NCBI GenBank assembly: GCA_948567375.1
Contig: OX419761.1
Coordinates: forward strand, 46,626,501-46,690,500
Source of the DNA: Lunularia cruciata
Taxonomy: Eukaryota; Streptophyta; Marchantiopsida; Lunulariales; Lunulariaceae
Length of the DNA stretch: 64,000 nucleotides
Direction of reading: 5' to 3'
Part shown: positions 48,856 to 63,112 of the stretch, piece by piece
Layout: each line of letters opens with the position of its first letter
Position numbering within the stretch: position 1 is the stretch's first letter
The notes under the pieces: generated by a model
Seen by the model: only the letters and a program-made list of their open reading frames with translations
Told to the model about the DNA's origin: nothing
The model's database searches: none
Program-made: the position numbers and the translations under genes

Positions 48856-51800
48856 AATCACTAAAAGACAACGGAAACAAGTTACGGAGAGGTAGTGAGT
48901 ACCGGTTCATCCAGTCTCTATATGTCTATATGCCATAGTAAATGGAAAAATGCGACCGCGTAAAGAACATGAAGGATAGGAAGACCCCATCAAGCTGTAA
49001 AAGGAGAGAAAAAAAGGGTAAATTGTGTTACGCTAGTACGGTCAATTCTGTAGAGGAAGTCAGGTCAATATTGGGATCGCAGAAGACGGTAGAAGACGTT
49101 CAAGCAACCGGAACCGACTGTTCATGAACAGACTGCAGTAGTAAGATTACGATGCATGACACTTACTACGACTCTGTGACCGAGAGATCATCAACAGTCC
49201 GCGGCAACTGGCACTGCAGACACGTGTTGAAGCTCTGAAGCAAGCCGTCCATCTTCGGTTCCTACCGTAACTATTGAATCCGTCACTGTTCTGAAAGCAG
49301 CCGCCCACCGGCTAGTCCAGTCACTGTCTCCACCGCTGCAGTACGCCACACGTACTTCATGTGTCCCCAGAATGTAACCCGGAGCAGTCTCACTCGCGAG
49401 CTACAAGTACATCTGACTAGAGTTAGATTATTGCAGTTCTGTAGTTTACAGGATGGTGCCTCACATCAAGTATCGACAGTTTTGTAGCCACTTTAGTAGA
49501 CTATAGTAGACATACAGAAAGATGCTTACATTGAGAACCGTTGTGGAAAACTTAATGATCAGGTTTCCGAAAATGTAACTCCCAGCAAGGATTAAGCAAC
49601 AAAGAGGAAAACGCTGTGTGTAAGACACAACAGGTGACAATCATCCTCTAGGCAATCAATGTACCTGAAGATTTGACTTCAATGAATACGATACTCTCAA
49701 TGTGGCACGGTATTAAGATCTATAGCACCGTAATCTTGCGTGTTACATGTATTTTGTATAGAGGGTGTTTAGATCCAGACAACCGGCACCTGCTTGCTTT
49801 AGAAACCTCTAAAATACCGGGTTGAGCAATTGGTGTTGTTCTAGGCCAGATACTTGTGTGCACCGATACTACTGCTTGATGATTCCTGCATGTGATTGTG
49901 ACTACAAAGACCAGCATTCGGTGCATGCAAATTGTTACAATATATGTGATACATTCTTGTACCGAAATGACACATAGTACGTCCTGTTTAAGTGCACTTC
50001 TAATGCAATTAATCGATGTGTTCGTATTAGTTTCACAACATACTAAATATGAGTGAGATTATATTTACGTGCAAGTTCAATTGATGGAAATTGGTGGCAC
50101 AAACTAAGTACGGCGGAAATGGATGAACAACTATGTTTAGTGGGGGGGGGGGGGGACACTAACCCTCAACCTCCTCTCCCTCGCTAAGTTCCAGCCGAAC
50201 CTGAATCAGTTATTTTCAGATTTAAACTACCTGGAGGCGATGCTTCACCAACAGGTTTGCTTGAAGATATTTTTACCTCTTCTTGCCCCGGTTTTCGGGT
50301 GTGTTTAATACAACATTCACAAGCAGCGGGTTTAATGCTTGATTTACAAATAGGTTCGAGGGCAGCCCATACCCAGACACAAGCAACAATAGTGCGAACT
50401 TTAAAAGGCGTAAACCAATAGTGAGCAAAATTAATTGGTCTTTTGACTGTGAGTGAGAAGAAAGAAAGTGAAGTGAATTTAATATGAGCTAAGTGAGAGT
50501 ACACATGTCGCTTTGTTTTGATATTCATTTTAATGTTACGCTCGTTTTTGTTGGCAGGTGGAATAAGAGTGAGATTAACTGTACTGTGTGGACGAAGCAA
50601 CTCGGAGTGTGTGAAATGGTTCCTGCAAAATAACGGGTGACATTTGAGTAGAGTTTCAATTGAGTTGCTATCACCTATTTTAGTTACGGATAGAGTTACT
50701 TTGAGCTTGTAGCTCTAATCTCATAAGAGTATCTGAATACTCTATCAATAACAGGCTTTAATCTACTTTGTGTCCACGTCTGAAATGCATCACAATGGAA
50801 TTCATCCAGTAGCCGGAGCTTGATCAACATCTTCATTCTATGTCGAGAATTGCTTATGTCTGCAACAATCTACTCTCTTGCTGAAATTCATTTCCTTACC
50901 AGAAAGAAATTGGTCAAACATTGATCCTTTATTGGTCCAGCACTTGCTTACACGTGAATATCTACGGCTGCAGGCAGTATTTCTTGGAACTCAAACAGAG
51001 ATGCTTCACGTGAGGAAAAGCGGAACGAACGTGCCATATCGTTTGTACTCGTGCAACTTTGAGGCTCTTAATAATCGGCTCAAGTAACTATCGTTTATTC
51101 GACCAGTAAAATAGATCAAACAGCAACAGCTACAGGCTGTTCCAAATGGAGCCCAGAGAATGTACAGATTGAGTGCATCTTGAGTTTCTTCGCCACGCCG
51201 TCGCAGACGTACAAGGAGAAATCAGCTGGAGCTTGTGCTAGCGAGAACATGGTGTAGCAGCAGATCCCGTACAATCTAAACGAACACCAGCACGTAACCA
51301 GGGCTGTGCAGATGTTGCGGACCTCCACTCCCCAGGATCTTCAGCCGCTTTTGTGTTGGACTGTTGTGAAGCTAGAGGACTGGATTAAAAGCATGGAATA
51401 CAGAAGAAGATGCTTTGGACCTTCACTCTAAGAATCCGTCTGGTGATCTTTCCTCTCCGGCGCCTGAGTAGCAATAGAAGTTAGACCGCTCTAGATGCTG
51501 CAGGGGAAGTGAGGACCTAGGAGGATTACGAGTGGTTTTTCCTGATAGGATTCGTTGTTGGACTGCACGGGTACAACTGCGTGATTTTAAGGAACGTATA
51601 TTCTGGTTGTTTATTTCATTTCCTGGATCCACTGGGCGGCTCGAGGCGCTACCAATTTGCTGGTGAGGAATTCTCAGTGCAGTTATGAAGGAAGATTATG
51701 AGGTGAACTGCATTTTATTTAGCTTCTAGGAAGCACCTCCACCATTCCGCAATTCCTCAGTTTCGACATCGCCGCTGGTTTCAGAACCTTCACCGATAGG

Positions 51801-52482
51801 ATACGCTCATGGGTTCCCTTTTTATGACGTTCGCAGGAGTAGTACATTAAGTTTGTTGGTTATGAAAAGAGTGGACAGTGCTAGAGATAGCGATTGACAG
51901 TCAATCTGTTCTATCTGCACCTCTTGAACTCCTACTTCACTATGAGATTTCTTAGTTTGCTTCCCGGGACTTTTACCGACAGATTTGTGAATTAGCGATT
52001 CCGCAATGGCGTTACTCTGAACCAACAGAAACCAACACAGGCGACGGAGGTCGAATAATTTCTGTCAGCCACTAAGTCTGTTACTGTTGCCTCACGGCCG
52101 TGACACAGTTGAGTTGGGGGTCACGGTTTAATTCTCTTCGATACCTGCATCAAACTGGATTGGGCCGTTCTAGCAAAGCGATTCCTCTTACGACCTCGAT
52201 GAAGTTCCTCCTTTGAGGTTTTACTGTTGCTACATTCTCGATAGTTGATCAGTGCACGTTGGAATGTTGAATCTCTGTCAAGCATGGCTACGGGTTTGAG
52301 ATGAAAACAACTTTATCTTGGAATTGGATAGCCTCGTTGGGGGCTTCTGTCCTGAGGGAATGCGTATATCATCGACCAGATATTGGCAGAACTCGGTTTC
52401 CTGATATCTGAAACATAGGATCGTGTGCGTGACCCATAATTCTAGAAGAAGTCTTAGACGGCGGTGAAATCAGTCAACCCCG
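48856..52482. other. spacer with no recognised gene
   Basis: Mixed-composition spacer with only short frames. The longest (50184-50600, minus) has no recognisable motif and a low-complexity look. A run of 14 G (50142-50155) is present. The last few hundred bases before 52483 presumably hold the OSCA promoter and 5' UTR, but I cannot fix a TATA box. Confidence 0.4.
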
Positions 52483-55400
52483 ATGGCCACCTTTGCAGAC
52501 ATTGCAACATCGGCGGCTATCAATCTGCTGAGTAGTTTCTTGTTCCTCCTTGCGTTCTCCCTGTTGAGACTCCAACCTCAAAATGCTCGAGTGTTTTATC
52601 CTAAATGGTACATCAAAGGTGTAAGGAAGGCCTCTAAAGAAGTTGCAGGGATTAACAAGCGGCTGTCAATCTCGCATTACGTCAATTTAGACTACAAAGC
52701 GTACATAAAGATGCTGAGTTGGATGTGGGACGCCATCCTAATGCCCGAGGAAGAGCTCATCGAACATGCAGGTCTCGATTCCGCAGTTTTCTTGCGTATC
52801 TTCCTCCTCGGGTGAGCCTTTCGTTGGCTGAAACTCATAGTTGAGGCAAATTAAGAAATTATTGCTGATTAGTAGAGGAGAGAGTCCTATGCAAGAACCG
52901 AGGAGGTCATTGTAGATTCGATGCAAATTTTGAAACGGACAGAGAGAACATGAGCAACTGCAACTTGTAGAAATAAGTGCAGTATCACTTAGAGTTCCAG
53001 AATGCTATGTTGAATAGAAAGGTTTTTGTGTGACAGGATGAAAATTTTTGTACCGATGGCGGGAGTGGGGTTTCTTATACTGCTGCCTGTCAACGGAACC
53101 GACAATAACTTGGCGGCCAGACTGGAGAAGAATCCAAATGACGTGCATTTCAGTCAAGTCGATAAGCTGTCTATCTCGAATGTGACAAACAAGTCGCCGA
53201 GGTAGGCCATTGCTGGACGGTGTGTCCTTCAAACATGTATGGAGATGTTTTCAGTCTCCTCAGACATAGCCAACTTCCACTGTTACTAAATATGACTGCA
53301 TTCGGGTCCATTCAAAGGAGTTAGTTTGACTACTTCTGACGCTTTTAGATTGATTCCGTTCCACCTTGAGGTTGCGTTTTGATATATTTTGCTCACTAGC
53401 TTGAGAGAACTCATTGGTTTCCAAATCTTTCTCAGGTTGTGGGCGCATTTGATTTGTACGTACATTTTTACCTTCTGGACCTGCAAGATGTTGTACCTGG
53501 AGTACAAAGCTGTAGCTGACATGCGTCTCCATCATCTGGCGACCAAAAAGCGTTCGCCCGATCAGTTCACAGTAAGTAGCTAAGGACGATAAGCTGTAAT
53601 TGATATGGGATATTGCACCCCGGAGCGAGTCGCAAGTACTTACAGTAACCCATGCACAAGATTTATCGAATTGTAAACCTCGATAGAACATGAATGTGTC
53701 TAGGAGGAGCACATGCAGAAGTACTTGGACCGGTAGTTGGACGCCACAACCATATGATACCTTCAACTTCATAGGATTCTCCAGTTATTGATCCCTTTGA
53801 GGATCGGGATCCTCAAAGAAGTGACAACAAAGGTTTGATCAGGCCCCATAATTGAACAGATAATCACCACTGTAACCATAGACTCTAAGATTCTTAGTCT
53901 GAAGGATATACGCCAGCCAGTGCCAGATTTTGGTACTGAGAAGCTCGGTAAAGTTATTAATCTGTTTCCCTTGTACAGGTACTCGTGCGTCAGGTACCCC
54001 CGGACCCGGATATGAAGAAGTCCGTCTTCACGTGTGTTGATGAGTTTTTTAAGAGTAACCACCGCGACTATCTTATTACTCAGGTGTTTTCCATCTTCTC
54101 TTCGTACTTGCTACTCGTGAAGGCGATGTGATAGGTCTAGCATGTTAAGTAAGACATACGTTAGATTTGACTTCTGAGTAACGAACTAGATCAACCAGAT
54201 GACGCTAAGATCTCATAATGATATGCGCATAGTCAAATCTTCGTGCTTTAAGGTAGTGAATATCGTAAAATGTGCTTCAAAAATGCGAGATTGAAAATAG
54301 GAAGTAATGTTGTGCATGGAGACGTCCATGTTACTGAAGAAGAGCGTTTTGTTTTTCTGTTTCGCCCCAGGTCGTGTACGATGCAAACAGGCTTGGCAGG
54401 ACTTTGAACAAAATAGGTCATTTAGAAAACTGGTTGAGCTACTACCAGAACAAGTATGAGAGGCATCCCAACAAAAGACCTATCAAGAAGGTATGGAATT
54501 CTTATCATTTTGCTCAATATCATGCCATACTCCGCCAACACCCGTCGATCATTATAGTGCAGGGTTCATCCGATATTGAAAAAGACGTGCCGATTACTTA
54601 ATCTTTTGCTGTTCTGGAGCTAGTACGTTATTTCCTGCTCGGATGAGAGTTCAAACGAAAAGAGGAATGTGGAAAAATAAATCAACCAGCCTGTTTGTTG
54701 AGCTGAAAGTGCATCTATTATACCACTGTTCCTTCATTCTAATCCATCCTTCATGCCGCAAACGACACTGCACATTACAGATGGGCTTTCTTGGTCTTTA
54801 TGGAGAACAAGTAGACGCTATCAATTACTACAAAGCAGAAATTGAGACATTGAGGGTGGAGGTATGTCTCTGATGCTATTGAGTTTTAGCCTCTTCAACT
54901 TCTTCACATCTTAATTTACTTTCCTGTTAGGTTCTGAAAATCATGGTGGTTAGTCATTATACCGGAAAAAAATTTTTGATTCCTAAAAATTCTGACAGAA
55001 GTGGAAAGATGCAAAACCAGTTCAGACTCCATTCACTTGCTTTTCTAGATGAATTGCAGAATTTCTGGAATCTTTTTGTAATGAGCTAATGGACTTGAGT
55101 TATAGAAGTAACTTCACTATTCCAAGCATAAGGTTTGGTGCTTTATGTACTTGGCACTCAAAATTCAGGCTGGCAAGGAGCAGGATGAAGTGCTGAGTGA
55201 TCCAAAGTCAATTATGCCAGCAGCTTTTGTTTCGTTCAAAAGCAGATGGGGAGCAGCTGTCGCTGCTCAAACGCATCAAACAAGGAACCCTACAAAGTGG
55301 ATAACAGACTGGGCTCCAGAACCTCGAGACGTGTACTGGCCCAGTTTGTCTATTCCATTTAAGAGTCTCACCATGCGATACATACTGATGGGTGGAGCCT

Positions 55401-57659
55401 TCTTCTTATTGATCTTCTTCTTCATGATCCCAGTTGTGGCGGTGCAATCGCTCGCTAACTTGGACGGCATTGTCAAAAAGTTCTCAATAATCAAGCCACT
55501 GGTTGATCAGTAAGTATCAGTAGACCAACTCCTCACAGTAAATATTTGCTATGCTGCAAGGCGCAAAATTAGTGTTCACGAATAGGTTTCTTAAGGAACA
55601 CGAGATTTTCGTGGGATGTATGGATACGTGTGTCGATCAAGCTTCAGATGGTTTCAGATGCGTATTGCAGCAACTTCCATGACTTCATGGTGTAATGAGT
55701 ACTGTGGAAAGTCACAAACTCTAACTTTACTTTTCTAAACAGGCCATCTGTCAAGTCGTTGCTTCAAGGTTTCATACCAGGATTGGCTTTGAGAATCTTT
55801 CTGGCTATATTGCCCACCATTCTCATGCTTATGGCCCGATTCGAGGGTCATCTATCTCTTTCTACATTGGATCGCAGGGCAGCAACAAAACTCTACTACT
55901 TCATGGTGGTTAATGTGTTCTTCGGCAGTATCATCTCGGGATCACTACTTGCGCAGCTGACGATGATGTTTACCAATTCATCTCTTACAAAGTAAAGCAT
56001 ATTCTCATTCTAGAATTCTTGCGTTTCTCCTGATTATTATTGATACGCTGAGCCATTTTACACGTCAAGAGTACATTTCATGCACAGACATTATTACGAG
56101 ATTTCTATAGTCATTTATGTTGAGTTTTAGCCGAGAAGGTGGGGTCATATCTAACACACACAGGTTTTCAATATGCAGCATCCTGAAAAGCTTGGGGTAT
56201 ACTATCCCTACTAAGGCCACTTTCTTCATCACCTATATAATGGTCGATGGCTGGGCAGGTGTTTCCATGGAGATACTCCGCGTCTATAACCTTGTTCTCT
56301 ATCATCTGAAGAACATGTTCCTTGTGAAGACCGAGAAAGACAGAGACGAGGCAATGGCCCCGGGCAATTTGCTCTTGGACCAGAACATTCCACGTTTGGA
56401 GTTTTACTTCTTGCTGGGCATTGTCTACTCTGTGACAACACCCATTATAATCCCTTTCATTATCGTCTTCTTCGCCTTCGGATACTTGGCCTACCGAAAC
56501 CAGGTCAGACCTCTCTTTCACATGCACGTAAGTGTGATTATGAATATCCAGGTTAGCTAGAAGGCTCTAATAAGTTTCAAATAAGTTGCAGGGAGAAATT
56601 TGGTGTGCTTGGACGGTCTTCTGCTAGCACTACAGGCTGGTTGACGAAGAACAGGGGGCCAAATTGGGCTGCTAATGAGAAGATATTTCAGTCTAAATCA
56701 TGCTTCTTACCCTTCTTGTTTTTGAAAAGGTCATCAACGTCTACGACCCAGACTATGACAGTGGAGCAGCCTTTTGGCCTCATGTTCATGGAAGAATTAT
56801 TGTTGCCATGATAATCGAGCAGCTGACCTTGATCGGTTTGTTCACGACGAAGGGCCCTGTTGGTTTTCTGAAGGAAGATAATGCAAAGGGTTCAGAGCAT
56901 GCGTTCCTCGGTTTCATGCGATATATCCTGAGCACCACACCATTCATGGTTGCTTTACCAATTGGTACTTTGGTGTTTCACTATTACTGCAGAAAACGCT
57001 TCGACGCAGCTTTCCAGAACTATCCTTTGGCGGTAAATAGAAGATTCTTCTACCCTCTTCTTGCCATTAGGAACAATTCTTTGTCTAGAACAATCTGCAC
57101 CAGATTTCTTTCGGAAAGTCCGATCTCCAAATTTTCCTGTTTAAACATCCTTGTTCTTTCCTGAAAGAAGGTGGTTTTCCCATTTTGACGGTTGCAGGAG
57201 GCAAATGATAAGGATCTAGAGGAAAAGAAGGATTTCCCAGACCTAGATCTGGAGAAGTACCTCGACAAGACCTATTTGCATCCAGTGCTGAAGGAAGAGG
57301 AGGAAATTCAAGGGAGATTCAGAACAATAAAGACTCTGCGAAGACGTAATAAGGACGTTGAGGAACCAGAGGACGACGAAGACGGTAACAGTGGCCGAGG
57401 GCGTGCACTCGTGGAAGAGTCCTCTCCTTATCACCGAGGGCATGGACTTGCGGAAGAGTCACCTAGGTCACGCTCCGAAGTAATGGAAGCTGTGCCTGAC
57501 ACTCCTCCTTACAAATCAGAAATCTCCAAGTCATCTGAACTGCTCCTTCAGCCTACTTACAGACATCCAAACCTGAAGAGCGACAGAGCCTCAAACGTCT
57601 ACTATGACTCCATCCCATCTTCATCACACAAGTCACAGAACTCACGAGAGGGATTTTAG
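52483..57659 (+). CDS. OSCA/CSC1-like osmosensitive calcium-permeable channel (11 exons)
   Basis: OSCA proteins (TMEM63 relatives) are dimeric membrane channels opened by membrane tension, letting Ca2+ and other cations in under hyperosmotic stress. Exons: 52483-52811, 53037-53201, 53436-53571, 53979-54083, 54371-54490, 54781-54861, 55169-55509, 55743-55991, 56179-56503, 56730-57032, 57198-57659 (871 residues, all phases consistent). The N-terminal RSN1-type part has the first helix (INLLSSFLFLLAFSLLRL) and FYPKWY. The cytosolic part holds QVPPDPD and the conserved WAPEPRDVYWPSLSIPF. The channel core has FVSFKSRW before it, then FFLLIFFFMIP, VNVFFGSIISG, YTIPTKATFFITYIMVDGW, FLVKTEKDRDEAMAPG, YFLLGIVYSV and AAFWPHVHGRII. 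The last exon adds a long acidic then Ser/Pro-rich tail beyond the usual end. Introns are roughly 200-400 bp. Confidence 0.93.
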
Positions 57660-60377
57660 AAGTTCAAACTCACACCATAGGCTCTGGATCTGCAGAGATC
57701 GTCCAGCTGATTGCCACTACCATTCATATGGTGATTGTATATTATGATGTCCCGTTTTCTACATCGGAAGGAGTCAGCGAACAACCAGAAGATATCGAGC
57801 GGAAGCTTCCGAGTACATGATTGTTTTCCTGTAGATGACATCTATATGTTCACGGTCGGGCAACAAGTGGATTAGAAAGAGCTCCCTTTGTTTACTGGGC
57901 TGCTTATGGTGCTACTAACGAAATTTGGTGAAACAATCCTCGGCAAGAGCAATCAGGGCAGGTAGTACGGGTTTCATGTCAATTCCGCCAAAGCTTTGGT
58001 TGAAAAATGAGATTTTGCTTACCTCCTCACAAACCTCTCCTGTGAAAGTTCAACGGACCACCATTGGTCCAACTGCCACACCCCTCAAGCACCCATGGTA
58101 CCTACGGGTTGTTCGGTACCAAATATATGATGTCCGGAACTACATATCGTAATGTGTGGTAGTTGGCTATCGTCACTGTACTTTCTGGTCCAGCCATTCT
58201 TTTGCCTTCAACGCACATACACACACTGAAAGGAAGACGATGAGTTCGATCAACTACTCTCAGAATTTGCAGTTTATAATTGTTCCCAATTGGTACCATG
58301 AGAACAGTGCAGCAGAGTAGGAGTTCCTGTTGTGCAAGACTAAGGCCGATAGCTCTGAACTTCCATCTACAACTGACCAACATAAGACACACAATTAGAT
58401 TCATGGCTTCAGATCTACAGTCTCTTTCCCCCGTCGTGCCTTGTTGTCTATGTGATTAGCAACCAACACCAGCTTCAGGCGATAAACTTGGGAACAGGTA
58501 ACCTTCCCACCACGAAACAATAGGGAAGCATGTGATACATCATAGATCTCAATCAATGGTCCTGAACCATTTGGTTTTATTATTTGTACTTTACGAATAT
58601 GCCGAATTGGTTCTTGGCCAGATATGGATTGCAGAAGAAGCGATGAATCTCGCAGGATCTGTGCTCTTTGGACAACGGTTGTGTTAGTTAGGTTAGATTA
58701 GTGCCTTTTCGCTATTACCGAGTGAGGTAGATTTGGACATGAGGCTTCGCCGTCCTTTGTATGTGACCCTTTCAGACTATACAATCCGCTCAAGAACCCT
58801 CGATTTCTGAAGTCGGTGTGGGGGTTTTGCAAATCAATATCATTTCTTTAGGAATGAACAGTGTATCAACCCACATTTTATATTGTAATTTCTTTCAGTG
58901 CCTTCCACAGTTCATTGCTACAAGAAAGGCCAAAATAGTTTCAAAGGGGAGGAAGTGCAACCTCTGGATCCAAGATAGAGAAAGAGACCAAGAAAGACTC
59001 TCGGCTGTATTCAATGTGTCATTTCTTCAAGTGGCCTGCACCGTACATTTTCTATGAGACAAATCAAAATAATTTGAAAGGGAAAAAATTCCAACCTCTA
59101 GGATGAAGAAATAGACCACATTCATGACAAACAAATGTAGGCAATAGAGAAGCCACAGCATGGCTTTCATTGCCTTCAAGGAGAAATCCGAGCCAAATAG
59201 TAAATCGCGAAGGAAAACATCCTCCTCGTGGAACGGTGCTTGATAGTCTTCCATCACATGGCTCTCCCAAAACCTACTCTCGTATACACTTGTAATTTTA
59301 TCGGCCCTACTCCCAGTCCAGTCCCCCAAACTTCAATTCCCTTCCCTAATATTCTGATACACAGTTCGAGAAGTTATAGGGGTCTATGTACATTACTCTC
59401 TTATCTTAAAACGTTTTATGTTTTTAACCTTGTCAAACTCCAACGGGATCCATTTAGAAGTAGTGCTTTGTTTAGACTACAGAGAAATTTTTTCCTTGGT
59501 AGTAGGCTTTATTTTAAAATATTGTATAATGATTGATTTTCTCATTCATATCATATGCATGATACTTTTTTTTTTGCATTTTTTACTTAATCATACTTAA
59601 CAATCATATTTTTAAAATCTATTCCTCAAAATATAATTTTTATTTGACTAATTATATTAATTTCAGAATGTATATTAATATATTTTCCTAATCCTATATA
59701 GTACTTGTGGAAGAATCTCTTAGTGTCTCTCCAGGCCCTACACGCACGTCACTCCTTGAGTTTATTGACTTTGTATCACTAGATTCTAGGAAACTCCAAA
59801 CGGATCTCAATGAACATATGTATACTCACACACTTACTAGCATCCTCGTTGATGTGCCTCTACATGACAAAGCTAGGATCTTCTCTTGCATAGGGAAAGG
59901 TTTTGGAGCTCAGCTCCAAGCTTCACCCTTGATTGACAACTTTTGTTCTACTTTTGAGGACTTTCCACAACACTTTGACTGACAGGACCCACATCCAACT
60001 CTCATAGAGTTGCCGGACTTATGCATATGTGGTTTCCCTTCTAACATGCAAGGGATATAATTTCTATTAATTGCAATAAGTGGGGATCTCAACAGAGTCC
60101 ATGACACAGTTGGGATATATTTACTCAGATCTTATGAGCTCCACGGGCCCAAGTTTAGATTGAGAGATAGTTGTCAAAATCACCTATCTGCTGGGTGCAA
60201 GTGGATACGGTTACACTCACAAATGTTCACCGCACCTTGCATGATGTGGTGATGGCAAACCCTCTATGAGCGAAGTCCTAAACATGAGCATGCATACAAG
60301 TGGGAACAACAATGACCATTGCCTCTAGAGGCAAGGAGTACCACTGCTCACCCCAACTATCCTTGGATACCTTTGTC
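57660..60377. other. OSCA 3' flank and spacer
   Basis: No gene recognised. A frame at 59707-59982 (91 codons, MEESLSVSPGPTRTSLLEF...) is open but unlike any family I know, and it sits in AT-rich sequence next to a repeat. The 3' UTR of the OSCA gene should occupy the first few hundred bases. Confidence 0.4.
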
Positions 60378-60860
60378 TTATAACACCCATTGGGGCATGT
60401 ATGGTCTATATATGGATATTAAATTTGGTGTAGGAAGTAGATGAGAAATATTATCTATATGGAAATTAGCCAAACTCCTACATTAGTCATGATTAGCTAG
60501 AGTTAGTCTTAGCTATGATAAAGGTGACCCTATTCTAGAGGAAGGGAAACAGTGAATATCACTATTTTGTCTACATGGTATTATTCCTAGTTATTTTGCT
60601 TTGAAGAAAAAGTTGATAACTCTTGGGCCACAAGCTTTGTTGGTGCAGATTTTTTTATAGTCTAAGGATAGTCCATATGAAGGAGTCCTTGACTTAGTTG
60701 GTAGGTGAGGATAAGACCACCTATTCATGGGATTATTCCCATGTATATGGATATACCTTTAAACTAGCTCTCTCTCCAACCATGCGTATTACCAACATTG
60801 CGTATTAGTCACTTTGCAAGACGTTGAGGCATGGGTTCTCATTGACAAGCGGTTGCAATA
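60378..60860 (+). repeat. degraded TGTAACACCC-family LTR-like copy
   Basis: Begins TATAACACCCATT and matches the reverse complement of 9697-10386 over TAGCTA-GATTAGCTAGAGTTAGTC, GAGGAAG, ATTATTCCTAG, AACTCTTGGGCC, AAGGATAGTCCATATGAAGGAGTCCTTGACTTAG and ATAAGACCAC. The far end is not clearly preserved. Confidence 0.65.
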
Positions 60861-61424
60861 GGTACATCCATTATGCCTAGGGTCCTCCCTCCACACTTAC
60901 CAAACATATCATTGAAGGACCTACCATTGAGGAGTAGACCACCACTCCATGGTTTCTTTGGGCTTGTTGTTGTGGCACTTTTTCCCCACATGTTCCTTTG
61001 GGACTGTTTGGCTTTATGTTCTTCTTTCCTTTCACACTTGTTGGTGCCTTTTTCTCCTTCCACTTTCTACACATATATTCATATGGAATAGAGTATGCAA
61101 GATTACAAACTTACCAACTTAAAATCTTGTGAAAATAAGTAGAAATAAGTTTTTCTGCAAGCAACTCTACCTTCAACCCCTTTTTCTTTCTCGGTCAGTT
61201 GAGAGGGTAACCATGTCACAAAGCTTGTAGTCATGCAAGTCCATGTTTAGAGTGTGATGTTTAATGTTAAAGTAGGAGATTCCCTTGACCGTCATGATAC
61301 TGTATTCAAGAAAGAACAAATATAGTTTAAAATTATTATGATTGACTACTGGTAAAACATAAGAAAAAGCCATCATACTCATCCTAGCACCATCTACAAA
61401 TAAAAATCTGTTTTTAGTCACATT
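60861..61424. other. spacer, no gene seen
   Basis: Only short chance frames on both strands. Nothing conserved is recognised. Confidence 0.4.
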
Positions 61425-61655
61425 GGTTGGTGCAATTCATAGGAGAGCAATCACACTAGGTCATGCTTCTTTGGATGCTCCAGTACTTTTTAGACCTTCC
61501 AATTTGCATAGCTCTGATATCTTAGGTGCGGTAGTGCAGATTTCTCATATCAATACTATTTTGGCCTAGCCCATTTAACGTTTTTTATCTCTCCCTTATA
61601 CAGCTTGATGGGGTCTTCCCATGCTTCATGTGTTCTCCGTGTTGCCTTTTTGTTA
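61425..61655 (+). repeat. dispersed repeat copy (pair with 35482-35715)
   Basis: Direct-orientation partner of 35482-35715. Shared words include CATAGGAGAGCAATCACACTA, ATGCTTCTT, GATGCTCC and TAGTGCAGATTTCTCATA, the last also at 45260. Confidence 0.55.
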
Positions 61656-63112
61656 TCAGTACTGGTTAGGTCGTGTAATTGAGTTGCATCGGTGCAAAAA
61701 AGCTCAAGCCCGGGAATGATACGCGGATGTCCTCAGCTCTCCAGCCTTCAAAATAAACTGCTCTACATTTTGTTGTTTAAATGTGGGTGACTTATGAAGT
61801 GCCTATCGTGTATCATTCTTGTTGTAGATTTTATCTACACTATTCATCTCGTTTAGTGTAAGGCATAATTAGTTTGGGTAAGATTTTGTATGTGGGTGGC
61901 CATACATATATAGTTAGTGGTAGTTACACTATAAACAAGTGACATTCTACTCGCACACATCAGATAGAGTTACCATGTTCATACACCAAATTTCTTATAA
62001 AGAGTGGTTACAACAGCCGTGCCTGAAATTTATCGCTAACTGTCAAGTATATTTAATTTTATCGGCTTCTTTCAAATTTATGTCTATATATCTGTCAAAT
62101 AATTCCTTGAAATTGAATAAAGAGGTATTTCTCCTCCCACTTCCAGTTCATATTCATAGATAAACCCATTCCAAATCATGGTTTACCTTGCGTATGAAAT
62201 CCCCGGTCACTATGGAGATGGTTTATAATGCGTTTGATACCATATCTCTCACCCTATCAGTTATTAATTGCAAAAATAATTCCAGAATTTTGTAGTAGCA
62301 TGCTTGATGTTCCTCATTGCCCATAACCCTGCCATACTCCTTGCTTGATTAAATCTATTATCTTCTCCTCCCAATGCTTGGTCCATGCATATTTAATTAT
62401 CGAAATAACAAAAGAATCACAAGGATGAATGAATTATATTAGATTTCATTCTCAAGAAATATCTTAGTATTATTCTAATTTGAGAAAGTGACTCTTCAAT
62501 CACATAGTCATGTTATGTCTAGGATGATTATATATACAGTGTACTTTGGTACCTCCGATGGATCAGACCCACTCATTCCAGACTCAAAGTAATATCAGTT
62601 AAAAGTTATGCACTGAATGGTGATGAAAATTTTGTTGCTAGTTTGATAATATATCATAGATTTCCCTTGATTGGATGAACATAATCTTGATTCTAAAAGA
62701 TAAATAAAAGAGTACAGATCTTGGCACTAATTCGTCAGATAATCCTTACTACCATGGTGAACCTACTACACCAAACACCACATTTGTATATTTCACTTCC
62801 TCATTTCCTCTAAGTCCTCCATTATCCATATTTATCTAAAATGGATCCAAATTTTCTATAAGGTTCTCATGTAGTGTTCTAGACCAAAATCCACTAGATT
62901 GTCCCCATGTGTTATGAAACTGAGCTCTCTATGAATTTTTTTTGCAGCACTAACAATTAATTTTTCTGTCTATGTACAATATTTTAATGCTCTCGGAAAG
63001 TTTGAATCCACTGTATGGTGATTCTATCTATCAAACTTCAATCATCATCCGGTAGTGCTGTGATGAAAAGATGCTGTAAATCAATTTTATTATGAGCAAA
63101 TAATATTGATTT
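61656..63112. other. spacer, no gene seen
   Basis: AT-rich sequence with no recognisable coding region, RNA gene or LTR. Confidence 0.4.

Noticed and set aside
50184-50600. 138-codon minus-strand frame upstream of OSCA
   Set aside because: No motif, no plausible splice continuation and low-complexity composition; not strong enough to call a gene.
53260-53772. 170-codon antisense frame in the OSCA gene
   Set aside because: It overlaps OSCA exon 3 and its flanking introns and has no recognisable motif.
59707-59982. 91-codon plus-strand frame
   Set aside because: No family resemblance seen, and it lies beside repeat copies.
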